Part shown: in pieces, positions 34,053 through 42,110 of the stretch | Numbering within the stretch: position 1 is the stretch's first letter | Layout of the letters: every line of letters begins with the position of its first letter | DNA from: Phycisphaerales bacterium | Lineage (GTDB): Bacteria; Planctomycetota; Phycisphaerae; Phycisphaerales; UBA1924 | Direction of reading: 5' to 3' | Assembly (NCBI GenBank): GCA_029260345.1 | Contig: JAJDDK010000008.1 | Location: 124,001-188,000, forward strand | DNA: 64,000 nt | Program-made: the position numbers and the translations under genes | Notes under the pieces: generated by a model | Seen by the model: only the letters and a program-made list of their open reading frames with translations | Told to the model about the DNA's origin: nothing | Database searches by the model: none

Positions 34053-35189
34053 TTAGATGCCGCCGCCAGCGACGGTCTTGCCATCCCACCAGGCAGCGCC
34101 GGTCATCTGGCCGAAGAAGTCTTCGCCCGTGGCGCCCTGTGAGGTGTCAATACCGGTCGCGAAGAGACGCATGTAGCGATTGCCGCGCAGGTGAGAATCA
34201 CCGTTGCCCTCCATGGCCGTCTCGTCGTTCTCGTCAACGAAGAGGCAGTCCGGGGCGGGCATGATTTCATCGGCCTGAGCGTTCGCGAGCGGCGTGTACA
34301 CCAACTGCGCGGGATTGGGCTCATTGAACTGCTCGACGTGGCCGTCAGAGAAGCCAACGTTGCCGCTCCAGCTGCGGCTGGAACCACCGAAGCGCAGCGC
34401 ATCGGACTCAGCGCCTTCACGGCCGACGACCAAACGCCACACACCGCTCGTGGGATGAGGATTGGATTGCATTTGAACGCCACCTGTCGAGGTGGTCTGC
34501 ACATCCGAATACACCGGACCACGATTGCCGATGACGGCAGCCGTGGAGTTGAAGTTGGCGCGCCATCCGTTGACGCGAGCGCCGAAGATGGGGGAGTGCG
34601 CGTAGCTCATGTTGCCTTCGTTGCCGACCGAAGCGGAATTGACGACAGCGCCGTCGGTACCAGCCGTCGGCTGGATGTAGGACGACGGCGAGTTGCGGCC
34701 AGCCGCGAGGGGCGTGCCCTTGAAGCGGGGATCCCACAGGGCGAGCGCCGGCTCGTTGACGATCATGGTTTCGTTGGTGGCGAACGACGTGCGGAAATCC
34801 TTGTCCGGCTGAATGTTCGCGTTCGGCTCGCTCGGGCTCCAGAGGATGTCCGTGCTGATGTTGCCGTTGATGATGAGCACCGCCATCGCGGCGCCGGTGC
34901 GGTCCTTCAGTCGGTACTGCTCGTCGGGCGTACCGGGGTTCTCGATCAGGTTGACGCCTTCGGTGGCGCCGCGGCCGTCGATTTCGGACGGACGGGGATA
35001 CCGATCGCGGTTGCCCTGAGCGAACGTCGTCATACCAGTGAGGATCTGCTTCTGATTGGCGCCGTCCTTGAGCAGGTTCGCCTGACGACGGGCGCGGCCG
35101 AGGGCCGGAAGCAGGATGCCGATGAGCAGCGCGATGATCGAAATGACCACGAGCAGCTCGATGAGGGTGAAGCCTTTTCGCTTCTGCAT
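34053..35189 (-). CDS. Type II/IV pseudopilin-like protein (prepilin N-methylation motif)
   Basis: The 378-residue protein begins MQKRKGFTLIELLVVISIIA, a prepilin peptidase site (KG|FTLIE) followed by the hydrophobic helix. The remaining globular domain ends in a region with VGFSDGHVEQFNEP, close to the DGHV motif common in planctomycete pseudopilin-like proteins. The ATG at 35189 is fixed by the position of the motif, with GGAG about 10 nt upstream; a longer frame would put the signal 27 residues in. It is probably processed and assembled into a secretion-type pseudopilus or simply membrane-anchored. No pilus machinery is adjacent. Confidence 0.88.
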   Translation of the reverse strand: MQKRKGFTLIELLVVISIIALLIGILLPALGRARRQANLLKDGANQKQILTGMTTFAQGNRDRYPRPSEIDGRGATEGVNLIENPGTPDEQYRLKDRTGAAMAVLIINGNISTDILWSPSEPNANIQPDKDFRTSFATNETMIVNEPALALWDPRFKGTPLAAGRNSPSSYIQPTAGTDGAVVNSASVGNEGNMSYAHSPIFGARVNGWRANFNSTAAVIGNRGPVYSDVQTTSTGGVQMQSNPHPTSGVWRLVVGREGAESDALRFGGSSRSWSGNVGFSDGHVEQFNEPNPAQLVYTPLANAQADEIMPAPDCLFVDENDETAMEGNGDSHLRGNRYMRLFATGIDTSQGATGEDFFGQMTGAAWWDGKTVAGGGI

Positions 35190-35618
35190 AACTGATGTCT
35201 CCTGAAGACATGGCCCAACGAACACATGTTCTGTTGAGCGGGTTGATTTGCTCTGTTGTGAATCCACGACAGAGCCGCCGGACCTACGCAGCCATTTGGC
35301 TGCACGACGTGCCGAATCAGCGGCTCAATGGCCTGGCGGGGATTGAATCCGCAGCAGGGGAAACCGGTGACGGCGTCAGGATGTCGGTGCGGCGGAAACC
35401 CTGATCAGAAGAAATCAGGACTGGTGGGAAGCCCACCAAATAAGTGCATGGTTCGGCTGGAAAGCCGCTTGCAGGATCCCCGAAGCACCACTCGCTCGAG
35501 CGAGAACGTATGCTACGAGCCATTCTTCGCCTGTCAACGCGTTGCGGTTCCCCAGACGATGGGAATTTGGGGACACGCAACAGCGGGACAAACACCCCTT
35601 TTGGTCCTGGAGATTGGG
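35190..35618. other. Divergent intergenic region, pseudopilin/RidA
   Basis: The 429 bases between the divergent starts contain both promoters by position. A plus-strand frame runs through them into ridA but does not resemble a protein domain. No clear operator, riboswitch or tRNA was recognised. Confidence 0.4.
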
Positions 35619-36083
35619 ATGCCCACTGCTGAGGAACGGCTCGCCGCACTTGGACTGACTCTTCCTGAAGCGCCGGCGCCGGTGGCGGCGTACGTGCCGG
35701 CTATTCGCACCGGCTCGCTCCTGATCGTGAGCGGGCAGCTCCCCTTCGCGGGCGGCAAACTCATGGCGACAGGCACGGTCGAAAAAGAGGTTGATCTTGA
35801 AACGGCGCAGGCGTGCGCGCGGCAGTGTGTGCTGAATGGCCTCGCCGTCGCCAAAGCGAACCTCGGCGGGCTGGACAAGATCTCGCGCGTCGTGCGCGTC
35901 GGCTGCTTTGTGAACTCCGCGCCGGGGTACGGCGATCAGCCGAAAGTGGCCAACGGCGCGAGCGAGCTCCTGCAGGACATCTTTGGCGAGCGAGGCCGGC
36001 ACGCTCGCGCGGCAGTCGGCTCGGTGGCGCTGCCGCTCAATACGCCGGTTGAAATCGAATTCATGTTTGAAGTGACCGGCTAA
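35619..36083 (+). CDS. RidA/YjgF/YER057c/UK114 family protein
   Basis: The 154-residue protein has LIVSGQLPFAGGKLMATGTV, a middle helix VLNGLAVAKANLGGLDKISR, and the C-terminal HARAAVGSVALPLNTPVEIE with the conserved Arg that binds the substrate carboxylate. It belongs to the longer YjgF_endoribonc-like subgroup with the N-terminal EERLAALGL helix. RidA homologues deaminate reactive enamine/imine intermediates from PLP enzymes; this subgroup is less characterised. The ATG at 35619 has GGAG 8 nt upstream. Confidence 0.9.
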   Translation: MPTAEERLAALGLTLPEAPAPVAAYVPAIRTGSLLIVSGQLPFAGGKLMATGTVEKEVDLETAQACARQCVLNGLAVAKANLGGLDKISRVVRVGCFVNSAPGYGDQPKVANGASELLQDIFGERGRHARAAVGSVALPLNTPVEIEFMFEVTG

Positions 36084-36098
36084 GCCGGGCGTTCAATA

Positions 36099-37448
36099 TC
36101 AACCGAGCCAAAGCACCTGAATCACGTTCAGGACAATGCTCAGAATCACAAGAACGATCAATCCCTGCACCAGCGGGTGTCCGAACACGGACGGCTGACG
36201 CGTCTTGTCTTCGGGTATCTCGCCTTGCGCTGACGCTTCGGCCTGCGCGAGTTGGGTGAGGTCCTGCACTTCGACGGTCGGGCGCGCAATGACGGGCTGC
36301 TCGCCGCGACGAATGTTGCGGAGATCGGTGAGCAAGTCCGTGCAGTTCTGGTACCGCCCCTGCGGTGACTTGGACATCATCAGATCAATGACCTGACCCA
36401 CACCAGCGGACAGCTTCGGATTGACATGGTCCGCGGGAACGAGGTCCGCCTTCAAATGCTTGTGCATTACGGCCGAGGGACTCTTGCCATCAAACGGCAC
36501 GGAGCCGGTGACCATGTGGTACAGCGTGGCGCCGAGGGAATAGATGTCGGCGGACGGACCGATGTTTTTTTCGCCGCGAATCTGCTCGGGGCTGATGTAA
36601 TACGGCGTGCCGTAAGCCTTGCCTGCTTCGGACTCGGCGGCTTCCTTGTCGCTGACGGCGCGTGCGAGGCCCATGTCCGCCAGTTTCGCGACGCCCTGCG
36701 GCGTCATCATGATGTTCTTCGGCTTGACGTCGCGGTGAATCAGGCCCTTGGCGTGCGCGTGTTCGAGCGCCTCGGCGACCTGAATGATGATGTCAATCGC
36801 TTCGGATTCTTTGAATCGTTTGCTGCGCACAATCTGGTCGTAGACCGTGGCGCCTTCCACGTACTCCATCACGAAGTAGTGGAATTCACCGGCCTGACCA
36901 ACGTCGTACGCCTGCACAATATTCGGATGGTTGAGCTGCGCTGCGATGCGTCCTTCGGCGTAAAAGCGCGCGATGAACTCGGCGTTCTGCGAGAACTTGC
37001 GGGGCAGCACCTTGATCGCCACGAGACGATCGAGGCTCAACTGTTTGGCTTTGAAGACCGTCGCCATCGCGCCGGCGCCGAGTTTGCCGAGCACGCGATA
37101 GCCGGGGATCTGCTGACCGGAGCGTTCTGCTTCGAGCTGCGACTTCAGCCGCGTGAGCTGACGCTCAGTGATGTAATCGCTTTCGATGAGCACTTGCGCG
37201 AGCGACTTGCCTTTGGGGTCATCCAGACCACGGCGCTGCTCAATCGCTTTCTGCACTTCATCGTTGGTGGCGAGACCCTGCTCAACCACAAGCCGTCCGA
37301 GAACGGTGTCAAGACTTGAACCTGATTTAGAGCCGCCCTTCGATCCCGACTTTGAATCGTCGTTCGCACCAGGCGTAGCGGTGTCGTCGGGCATCTTGAG
37401 TTTGTCTGCTCCGTCGGCGCCGGCGGGTTGTGCGGGATTGACGCTCAT
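36099..37448 (-). CDS. Membrane-anchored Ser/Thr protein kinase with GspE-N-like domain
   Basis: The 449-residue protein starts with a Ser/Lys/Gly-rich tract, then a GspE/MshE N-terminal-like helical domain (LGRLVVEQGLATNDEVQKAI; LIESDYITERQL). The kinase domain follows: LGKLGAGAMATVFKAKQ, VAIKVLP, the catalytic loop HRDVKPKN, and DMGLA where most kinases have DFG. A single C-terminal helix (VQGLIVLVILSIVLNVI) anchors it, leaving the kinase in the cytoplasm. The ATG at 37448 has GGAGG 4-5 nt upstream. The DMG change at the metal-binding loop is unusual, but the Asp is kept. Upstream, across a 112-bp gap, is a divergent epimerase gene. Confidence 0.9.
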   Translation of the reverse strand: MSVNPAQPAGADGADKLKMPDDTATPGANDDSKSGSKGGSKSGSSLDTVLGRLVVEQGLATNDEVQKAIEQRRGLDDPKGKSLAQVLIESDYITERQLTRLKSQLEAERSGQQIPGYRVLGKLGAGAMATVFKAKQLSLDRLVAIKVLPRKFSQNAEFIARFYAEGRIAAQLNHPNIVQAYDVGQAGEFHYFVMEYVEGATVYDQIVRSKRFKESEAIDIIIQVAEALEHAHAKGLIHRDVKPKNIMMTPQGVAKLADMGLARAVSDKEAAESEAGKAYGTPYYISPEQIRGEKNIGPSADIYSLGATLYHMVTGSVPFDGKSPSAVMHKHLKADLVPADHVNPKLSAGVGQVIDLMMSKSPQGRYQNCTDLLTDLRNIRRGEQPVIARPTVEVQDLTQLAQAEASAQGEIPEDKTRQPSVFGHPLVQGLIVLVILSIVLNVIQVLWLG

Positions 37449-37560
37449 GGACCTCCGGGGCCCCACTGTGCCGGGCGAGCCGGGCAAACTATGACCCTGC
37501 TTCGGCAGTGTCAATGAGGAGGGACGAGGGGAATATCGGGTTGAATCGGTAGGATAGGCC

Positions 37561-38490
37561 ATGATCGTCGCACTCACCGGCGCAAGCGGTTTCATCGGCG
37601 CGGCTGTCGCGGCCCACCTCAACGAGGCCGGGCATCACGTGACAGCCCTTGTACGAACCACCTCAGAAACGGCTCACATCGAACCTGTCGTCCATAGGTT
37701 CGTTCGCGGAGACCAGGCGGATCCCATCGTCTGGAAGGATCTCCTCGACGGGGCGGACGCCATCGTCCATAACTCCTTCGATTGGGAGGCCCTGAAATCG
37801 GGGGATCTGAAACGCCATCTCACATCAAATCTTGATTCAGCCCTGATGCTGCTGGATGCGGCTCACCAGGCCAATGTGAACCGATTCGTCTTCATGTCCA
37901 GCGTCGCCGTCCATCACGGCATCAGCGATCGCTGGGGAGGTGTTCTGGACGAAGATCACCCATTGCGGCCCGGCGGGCTGTACGGCGCGTGCAAAGCCGC
38001 AATCGAAGCACATCTCTGGTCCGCTCATTACTCACGGGGCATGCACACCGTTTCCTTGCGACCATCTGCCGTCTACGGTGTCGAGCCGGTGCGACTGGCG
38101 CGCAGCCACGGTTACAAACAGGTCCGGGAACTCCTGCGAGGCAATCGCATCACGCCGGAGAATTTCCCTGGGGGTGGCAAATGGGTGCATGTGGATGATG
38201 TCGCCCTGGCGACTGTCCGAGCCGTCGAACGCGACGATGCCGCGGGCAAGGCGTTCAATCTCGCGGACTGCTACGCAAAGTTCACACTTCTCGGGAAATA
38301 CGGGGCGGAAGCGCTCGACCTGCCACCGGATCGTGTGGAGCTGGACACCTCCCCACCTGCGAAGAATCGCTTCGATCCCAGCGCAACGAAAGAAATTCTC
38401 GGCGTCGGGCTGGATCGCGGCGAGGCCGGATTGCGGGACTACATGCGAGAGCTCGTCCCGGTCGTTCGCTCCGATTCTGCGGACAAATAA
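37561..38490 (+). CDS. NAD-dependent epimerase/dehydratase family protein
   Basis: The 309-residue protein has the Rossmann motif TGASGFIGAAVAAHL at the N-terminus, FMSSVAVHHGISD near the active site and the catalytic YGACKAAIE (Tyr-x3-Lys). This is the extended short-chain dehydrogenase fold used by sugar-nucleotide epimerases and related reductases. The substrate is unknown. The 112-bp divergent gap to the kinase gene probably contains both promoters. Confidence 0.88.
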   Translation: MIVALTGASGFIGAAVAAHLNEAGHHVTALVRTTSETAHIEPVVHRFVRGDQADPIVWKDLLDGADAIVHNSFDWEALKSGDLKRHLTSNLDSALMLLDAAHQANVNRFVFMSSVAVHHGISDRWGGVLDEDHPLRPGGLYGACKAAIEAHLWSAHYSRGMHTVSLRPSAVYGVEPVRLARSHGYKQVRELLRGNRITPENFPGGGKWVHVDDVALATVRAVERDDAAGKAFNLADCYAKFTLLGKYGAEALDLPPDRVELDTSPPAKNRFDPSATKEILGVGLDRGEAGLRDYMRELVPVVRSDSADK

Positions 38491-38644
38491 GGCTCCCGCA
38501 GCGTTTTCGCTTCGATCCGCCTCCGATCGCCAGTAGACTTTGGACGTGCGCCGTCGGAGGCGGCGCTGGAGAGAAGAGAGAATCACGTCCGCACGCGGCG
38601 AGTGCATTTTTTGCATTCCCTGCGTGCCTGAGGAGAGACCCATC

Positions 38645-39193
38645 GTGAATCGCTGTGTGACCATTGCCGCGCTAGCGGCTGCGTGCTCGAGCGCACCGGC
38701 GCTCGCCGGCTCGCTGGATTTCTTTACCGACTTCGAATTCACCGACACCAGCGGCTTTTTCGAGCTGGGCGTCTCACCGAATTCCGTCGCTTTCATCGAC
38801 GGTGAAGCGAAAAGCATCGGCGCCCCGCTGCTGTACACGTCCGGGCTCAATGCGTGGATGATCAATCCGGGCGACACCGGTGAGATCGTGTTCGAAACGC
38901 ACGCCGGCACGGTGGATCTGTGGTTCCGCGACCAGTCCACGCAAGCGTCGAGCACCCTGACCTTTTTTGCCCCGGATGACTCGGTCATCGCCGAATTCAC
39001 GGGCAGCGCCTTCTCATTCCAGCACATCGTGCTGAGCGGCATGGGGCCGATCGCCCGCATCACGCTGACGAATCCAGCGGAGTTCGGCTACTCGGTCATT
39101 GATGATTTCGGGTTTTCGGCGATCCCCTCGCCCGCCGGCGTGGCGATCTTCGGACTTGCCGGCCTGGCAAGCATTCGACGCCGCCGAGGCTGA
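38645..39193 (+). CDS. Small secreted protein with PEP-CTERM-like tail
   Basis: A GTG start preceded by GAGGAGA opens a 182-residue protein with a signal peptide (RCVTIAALAAACSSAPALAG). The middle is a beta-rich, acidic domain (FFTDFEFTDTSGFFELG). The C-terminus IPSPAGVAIFGLAGLASI plus RRRRG is the Phycisphaerae form of the PEP-CTERM sorting signal, like the giant protein at 5460-9728. It is predicted to be exported and processed by an exosortase-type system. The domain is not identified. A terminator follows at 39232-39262. Confidence 0.8.
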   Translation: MNRCVTIAALAAACSSAPALAGSLDFFTDFEFTDTSGFFELGVSPNSVAFIDGEAKSIGAPLLYTSGLNAWMINPGDTGEIVFETHAGTVDLWFRDQSTQASSTLTFFAPDDSVIAEFTGSAFSFQHIVLSGMGPIARITLTNPAEFGYSVIDDFGFSAIPSPAGVAIFGLAGLASIRRRRG

Positions 39194-39231
39194 TTTTCGG
39201 GTGGGATTCGCCTGATTCGAGTAACTTTCCG

Positions 39232-39262
39232 ACCGCGGGCTGAGAATGTCCGCGGTTTTTTT
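39232..39262 (+). terminator. Rho-independent terminator
   Basis: ACCGCGG (39232-39238) pairs with CCGCGGT (39250-39256) around an 11-nt loop, and seven T follow. It closes the PEP-CTERM protein gene. Confidence 0.9.
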
Positions 39263-39351
39263 AAGCACGGACCGCCACCTCAACCGGGTCGCGGCCGAAT
39301 ACTCTTCCAGACGTACGATTTGCGTCCACAGCGGATTCGGAGGATTGATTG

Positions 39352-40740
39352 ATGATTTCGATGAGCCACAGTCGCCCGCGTTTTCGGACGCGCGGCTTGA
39401 AGCCCTTCTTCGCCCTTGTTGCCGCGGCGATGGTTGCGATTGGCGCCGCGCCAAACGCGACGCGAGCGCAGAACGGCGTTCCCCTGCCACCAATCACAGT
39501 CGAAGGCGGCGCCCAGATCGATCTTGGGCAACTGGCGCCGAAGGAGACGGCCGCACGCGAACTGAAGCTGACCAACAACAGCGACAAGCCAATTCGTCTT
39601 GAGCGCGCCATGGGCAGTTGCTCATGCATCAAGGGCACGGTCTCGACTGACCCGATCGCGCCCGGTGAGTCTGCAACGGTTTCGCTCACCATGCAGGCCA
39701 TCATCAATGACGGCGTGCAGGCCAAAGAACTGTTCGTCTTTGCCGAGGGCTTCAAGCGACCGCTACCGATTCATGTGGAAGCGACGGTCGTGGACCCCAA
39801 CCCGATCGAAAAGATGATCGAGATTGAGCCGCGCGAAGTGAAGGCCGGCTACATGCGCCCGGGCCAAAAAATGGTTCGCGAAGTTCTGCTGAAGAACATC
39901 GGTGATGAGCCGATTCAGTTTGCGCGCGTGTCTTCCACTTGCACGTGCGCCCAAGGTGAACTGCTCGACGACCTCGTGGCGCCCGGTGAAGCGGCGCGGC
40001 TGCGCATCACGATTGAAGGCCGCGACATCGGCCCCCTCAATCAAACCCTGACGGTGTGGTTCATCGGCGCCCGCAAGCCGCTGACCGTGCAGGTGACGGC
40101 GGAAGTGACGCTGCCGATCAAAGCGGAGCCATTCTTCATCATGATGGGCGTGCCGGTGCAAGGACCGAATGGCAACGAATTGCCGGTCACCGGAACAATT
40201 GAATTGCAATCCGTCGATGATCGCCCGTTCAGGGTCATCGCCGCCGGCGGCAAGAAGCCGGTCCTTGCCCCCGGCGACAAGAACGAATCCGCACTGAAGC
40301 ACTCCGTGGTCTGGGATTTCTCAGACGTTGCCGACGAAGACATTCAGCCTTGGTGGATCATTGAAACGGATCACCCTGAAGCGCGCCTCGTCGAAGTGCG
40401 TGTGGTGCATCCGAAATTGATCGAAGAGATGGTGAAGAATCAGGGTCCGTGGACGCTGGCGCCTGATCGCATCGTCGTGCCGGAACTGGCGCCGGGCGAG
40501 TCGTACGAACGCACCATCAAACTGATCAAAACGCGCGGTCAAGAGATTCAATCCGTCCATGTGGATTCACCCATGCTCAAGGTGGAGCTGATTGATCAAA
40601 CCCCGATCGCCGGCGGTCTGGAAGCGACCATTCGCATCACCGCGACGCAGAATGCGAATGGTCTGATTCGATCCAAACTGACGGTGCGTGCGGACAACGT
40701 TGATCAGACCGCGTACATGTTTGTGCGCACCGGCGCCTGA
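39352..40740 (+). CDS. Exported DUF1573 domain protein
   Basis: The 462-residue protein has a signal peptide (FFALVAAAMVAIGAAPNATR) and two or more DUF1573-type immunoglobulin-like repeats, each with the typical Cys pair (AMGSCSCIKG and SSTCTCAQGE) and the pattern LxxxNNSDKPIRLER. DUF1573 proteins are exported and are often encoded beside thioredoxin-like proteins. Here the next gene, 20 nt away, is a MauE/thioredoxin fusion, so a shared redox role in the envelope is inferred. The start at 39352 follows GGAGG by 8 nt. Confidence 0.85.
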   Translation: MISMSHSRPRFRTRGLKPFFALVAAAMVAIGAAPNATRAQNGVPLPPITVEGGAQIDLGQLAPKETAARELKLTNNSDKPIRLERAMGSCSCIKGTVSTDPIAPGESATVSLTMQAIINDGVQAKELFVFAEGFKRPLPIHVEATVVDPNPIEKMIEIEPREVKAGYMRPGQKMVREVLLKNIGDEPIQFARVSSTCTCAQGELLDDLVAPGEAARLRITIEGRDIGPLNQTLTVWFIGARKPLTVQVTAEVTLPIKAEPFFIMMGVPVQGPNGNELPVTGTIELQSVDDRPFRVIAAGGKKPVLAPGDKNESALKHSVVWDFSDVADEDIQPWWIIETDHPEARLVEVRVVHPKLIEEMVKNQGPWTLAPDRIVVPELAPGESYERTIKLIKTRGQEIQSVHVDSPMLKVELIDQTPIAGGLEATIRITATQNANGLIRSKLTVRADNVDQTAYMFVRTGA

Positions 40741-40760
40741 ACTCACGGGAGAGTCGATCC

Positions 40761-42029
40761 ATGACGACAGCGAATACATTCGCTTCGCCGCTTCGGGCCG
40801 ATGATCACACCGCGGCTGGTGTGACGCTGCTGAAGTATGTGGCGCTGGCGCTGGTCGCGGCGGTGCTTGGTTTCGCGGCCATCATGAAGTTTTCCTTTGG
40901 GACCGGCGGCGCTGACTACGTCATCAGCGCGCTGGAACTGGCGTTCATCGCCGGGCTCATTGCGTTTCGCAATCGATGGTGGGCGTGGGTCGGCGCAACG
41001 ACGGTGTTCTCGATGTTCGCCGGATACACCGCGTATCTCATGGTGCGCGGCGAAGGCAGTTGCGGCTGCTTCGGCTCCGTCGAAACGCCCCCGGCACTGA
41101 CATTCTCCATTGACCTATTCATGGCGGCGCTCACCGCGCTGGTCGCGTTGGCGCTGTCGCGCTCGGTGCTGCTGGTCGGCGCACTGCTGACGGTGATGGG
41201 CATTGGCTCGGTCGCGGGCGCCGGTGTCTCCGTGTTAACGGCGACGCCGCTCGCGTCAGACTTTCACGGCGATCGTGTCGCGATGCTTCTGGGCGCTCCT
41301 GCCAATGCGGATGTCGCCGGCGCTGATTACACCGATCCCGACTGGCTGATTTACATCTACGACGAGAAAGCCGCGGATGAGTCTCCACTGCTTGAGACCA
41401 TGCGCCATGACGCGGAAGAGAATGCAAATGACGAAGCGCTGCGCGTCCGTCTCTTCACCGCCGCCGAAGCGGAAGAGGCTTCGGGCGTGCCCGCATGGGC
41501 ATGGGAGAAACTACCGCAAGCGATTCTGTATCGCGGCGGCCACGTGGTGCAGCGCTACATGGGCGAAGACGTGATGGCGCCGCAAGCGCTGCGCGAAACG
41601 CGCCCCGTCGGCCCGATTGCGCAAGTGCTTTCATTCCCTGAATACGCCGACATCGCCTACGCCTCGGCTGATGTGCCTGTGTATCTCCTCTACGTCTACA
41701 ACGAGGAATGCCCGATCTGTATTCAGCACCTCGCATCGCTTGAAGTCTTCATGGAAGAAGTCCCGAACGATCCGAACGTCAAGGTCATTCCGATCTCGAT
41801 GCTCGAACTGCAGGATGAGCACGACATTCAGATCTGGCAGTGGCCGGGCGTTCCCACGAGCTACGTCGTTCGAGGCGGGCGCGTGGTCGCCCAAACGGCC
41901 GGTCCCAATGGCGTCCCCAATCCGTATCAGATTCGCATGGACCTGATGCAGGGACGACCGCTTGTCCTTCCCGGGCCGGATTCCGCTTCACAGTCAGCGC
42001 CGATCGATCACACCGGTCACGACCACTGA
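40761..42029 (+). CDS. MauE-like membrane domain fused to tandem thioredoxin-like domains
   Basis: The 422-residue protein has four hydrophobic helices with CGCFG at residues 101-105, as in MauE/DoxX-like redox membrane proteins. Two thioredoxin-like parts follow. The first (about residues 190-275) has the fold pattern DWLIYIYD...LYRGGHVVQRYMG but no CxxC. The second has CPIC at residues 317-320 and a cis-Pro-type loop (GVPTSYVVRGGRVV). The tail is His/Asp-rich (DHTGHDH). It could pass reducing equivalents across the membrane to the DUF1573 partner or other envelope proteins; that is inference. It ends at a terminator shared with rho. Confidence 0.8.
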   Translation: MTTANTFASPLRADDHTAAGVTLLKYVALALVAAVLGFAAIMKFSFGTGGADYVISALELAFIAGLIAFRNRWWAWVGATTVFSMFAGYTAYLMVRGEGSCGCFGSVETPPALTFSIDLFMAALTALVALALSRSVLLVGALLTVMGIGSVAGAGVSVLTATPLASDFHGDRVAMLLGAPANADVAGADYTDPDWLIYIYDEKAADESPLLETMRHDAEENANDEALRVRLFTAAEAEEASGVPAWAWEKLPQAILYRGGHVVQRYMGEDVMAPQALRETRPVGPIAQVLSFPEYADIAYASADVPVYLLYVYNEECPICIQHLASLEVFMEEVPNDPNVKVIPISMLELQDEHDIQIWQWPGVPTSYVVRGGRVVAQTAGPNGVPNPYQIRMDLMQGRPLVLPGPDSASQSAPIDHTGHDH

Positions 42030-42054
42030 TAGATTTTTCAAGAACAGCGCATAG

Positions 42055-42087
42055 AAAACGCCGGCCACGAGTGACCGGCGTTTTTTT
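42055..42087. terminator. Bidirectional terminator between MauE-type gene and rho
   Basis: AACGCCGGCCAC and GTGACCGGCGTT form a long stem with one mismatch and a 2-nt loop. Seven T on the right serve the plus-strand gene and four A on the left serve rho. Confidence 0.88.
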
Positions 42088-42110
42088 ATTGTGTTTGTTG
42101 GCTCAGCGAA

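Noticed and set aside
35190-35618. Cobalamin-riboswitch-like string in the RidA/pseudopilin gap
   Set aside because: A short GGAAACCGGTGACGG resembles part of such a motif but the other boxes and helices are missing, and neither gene is B12-related.
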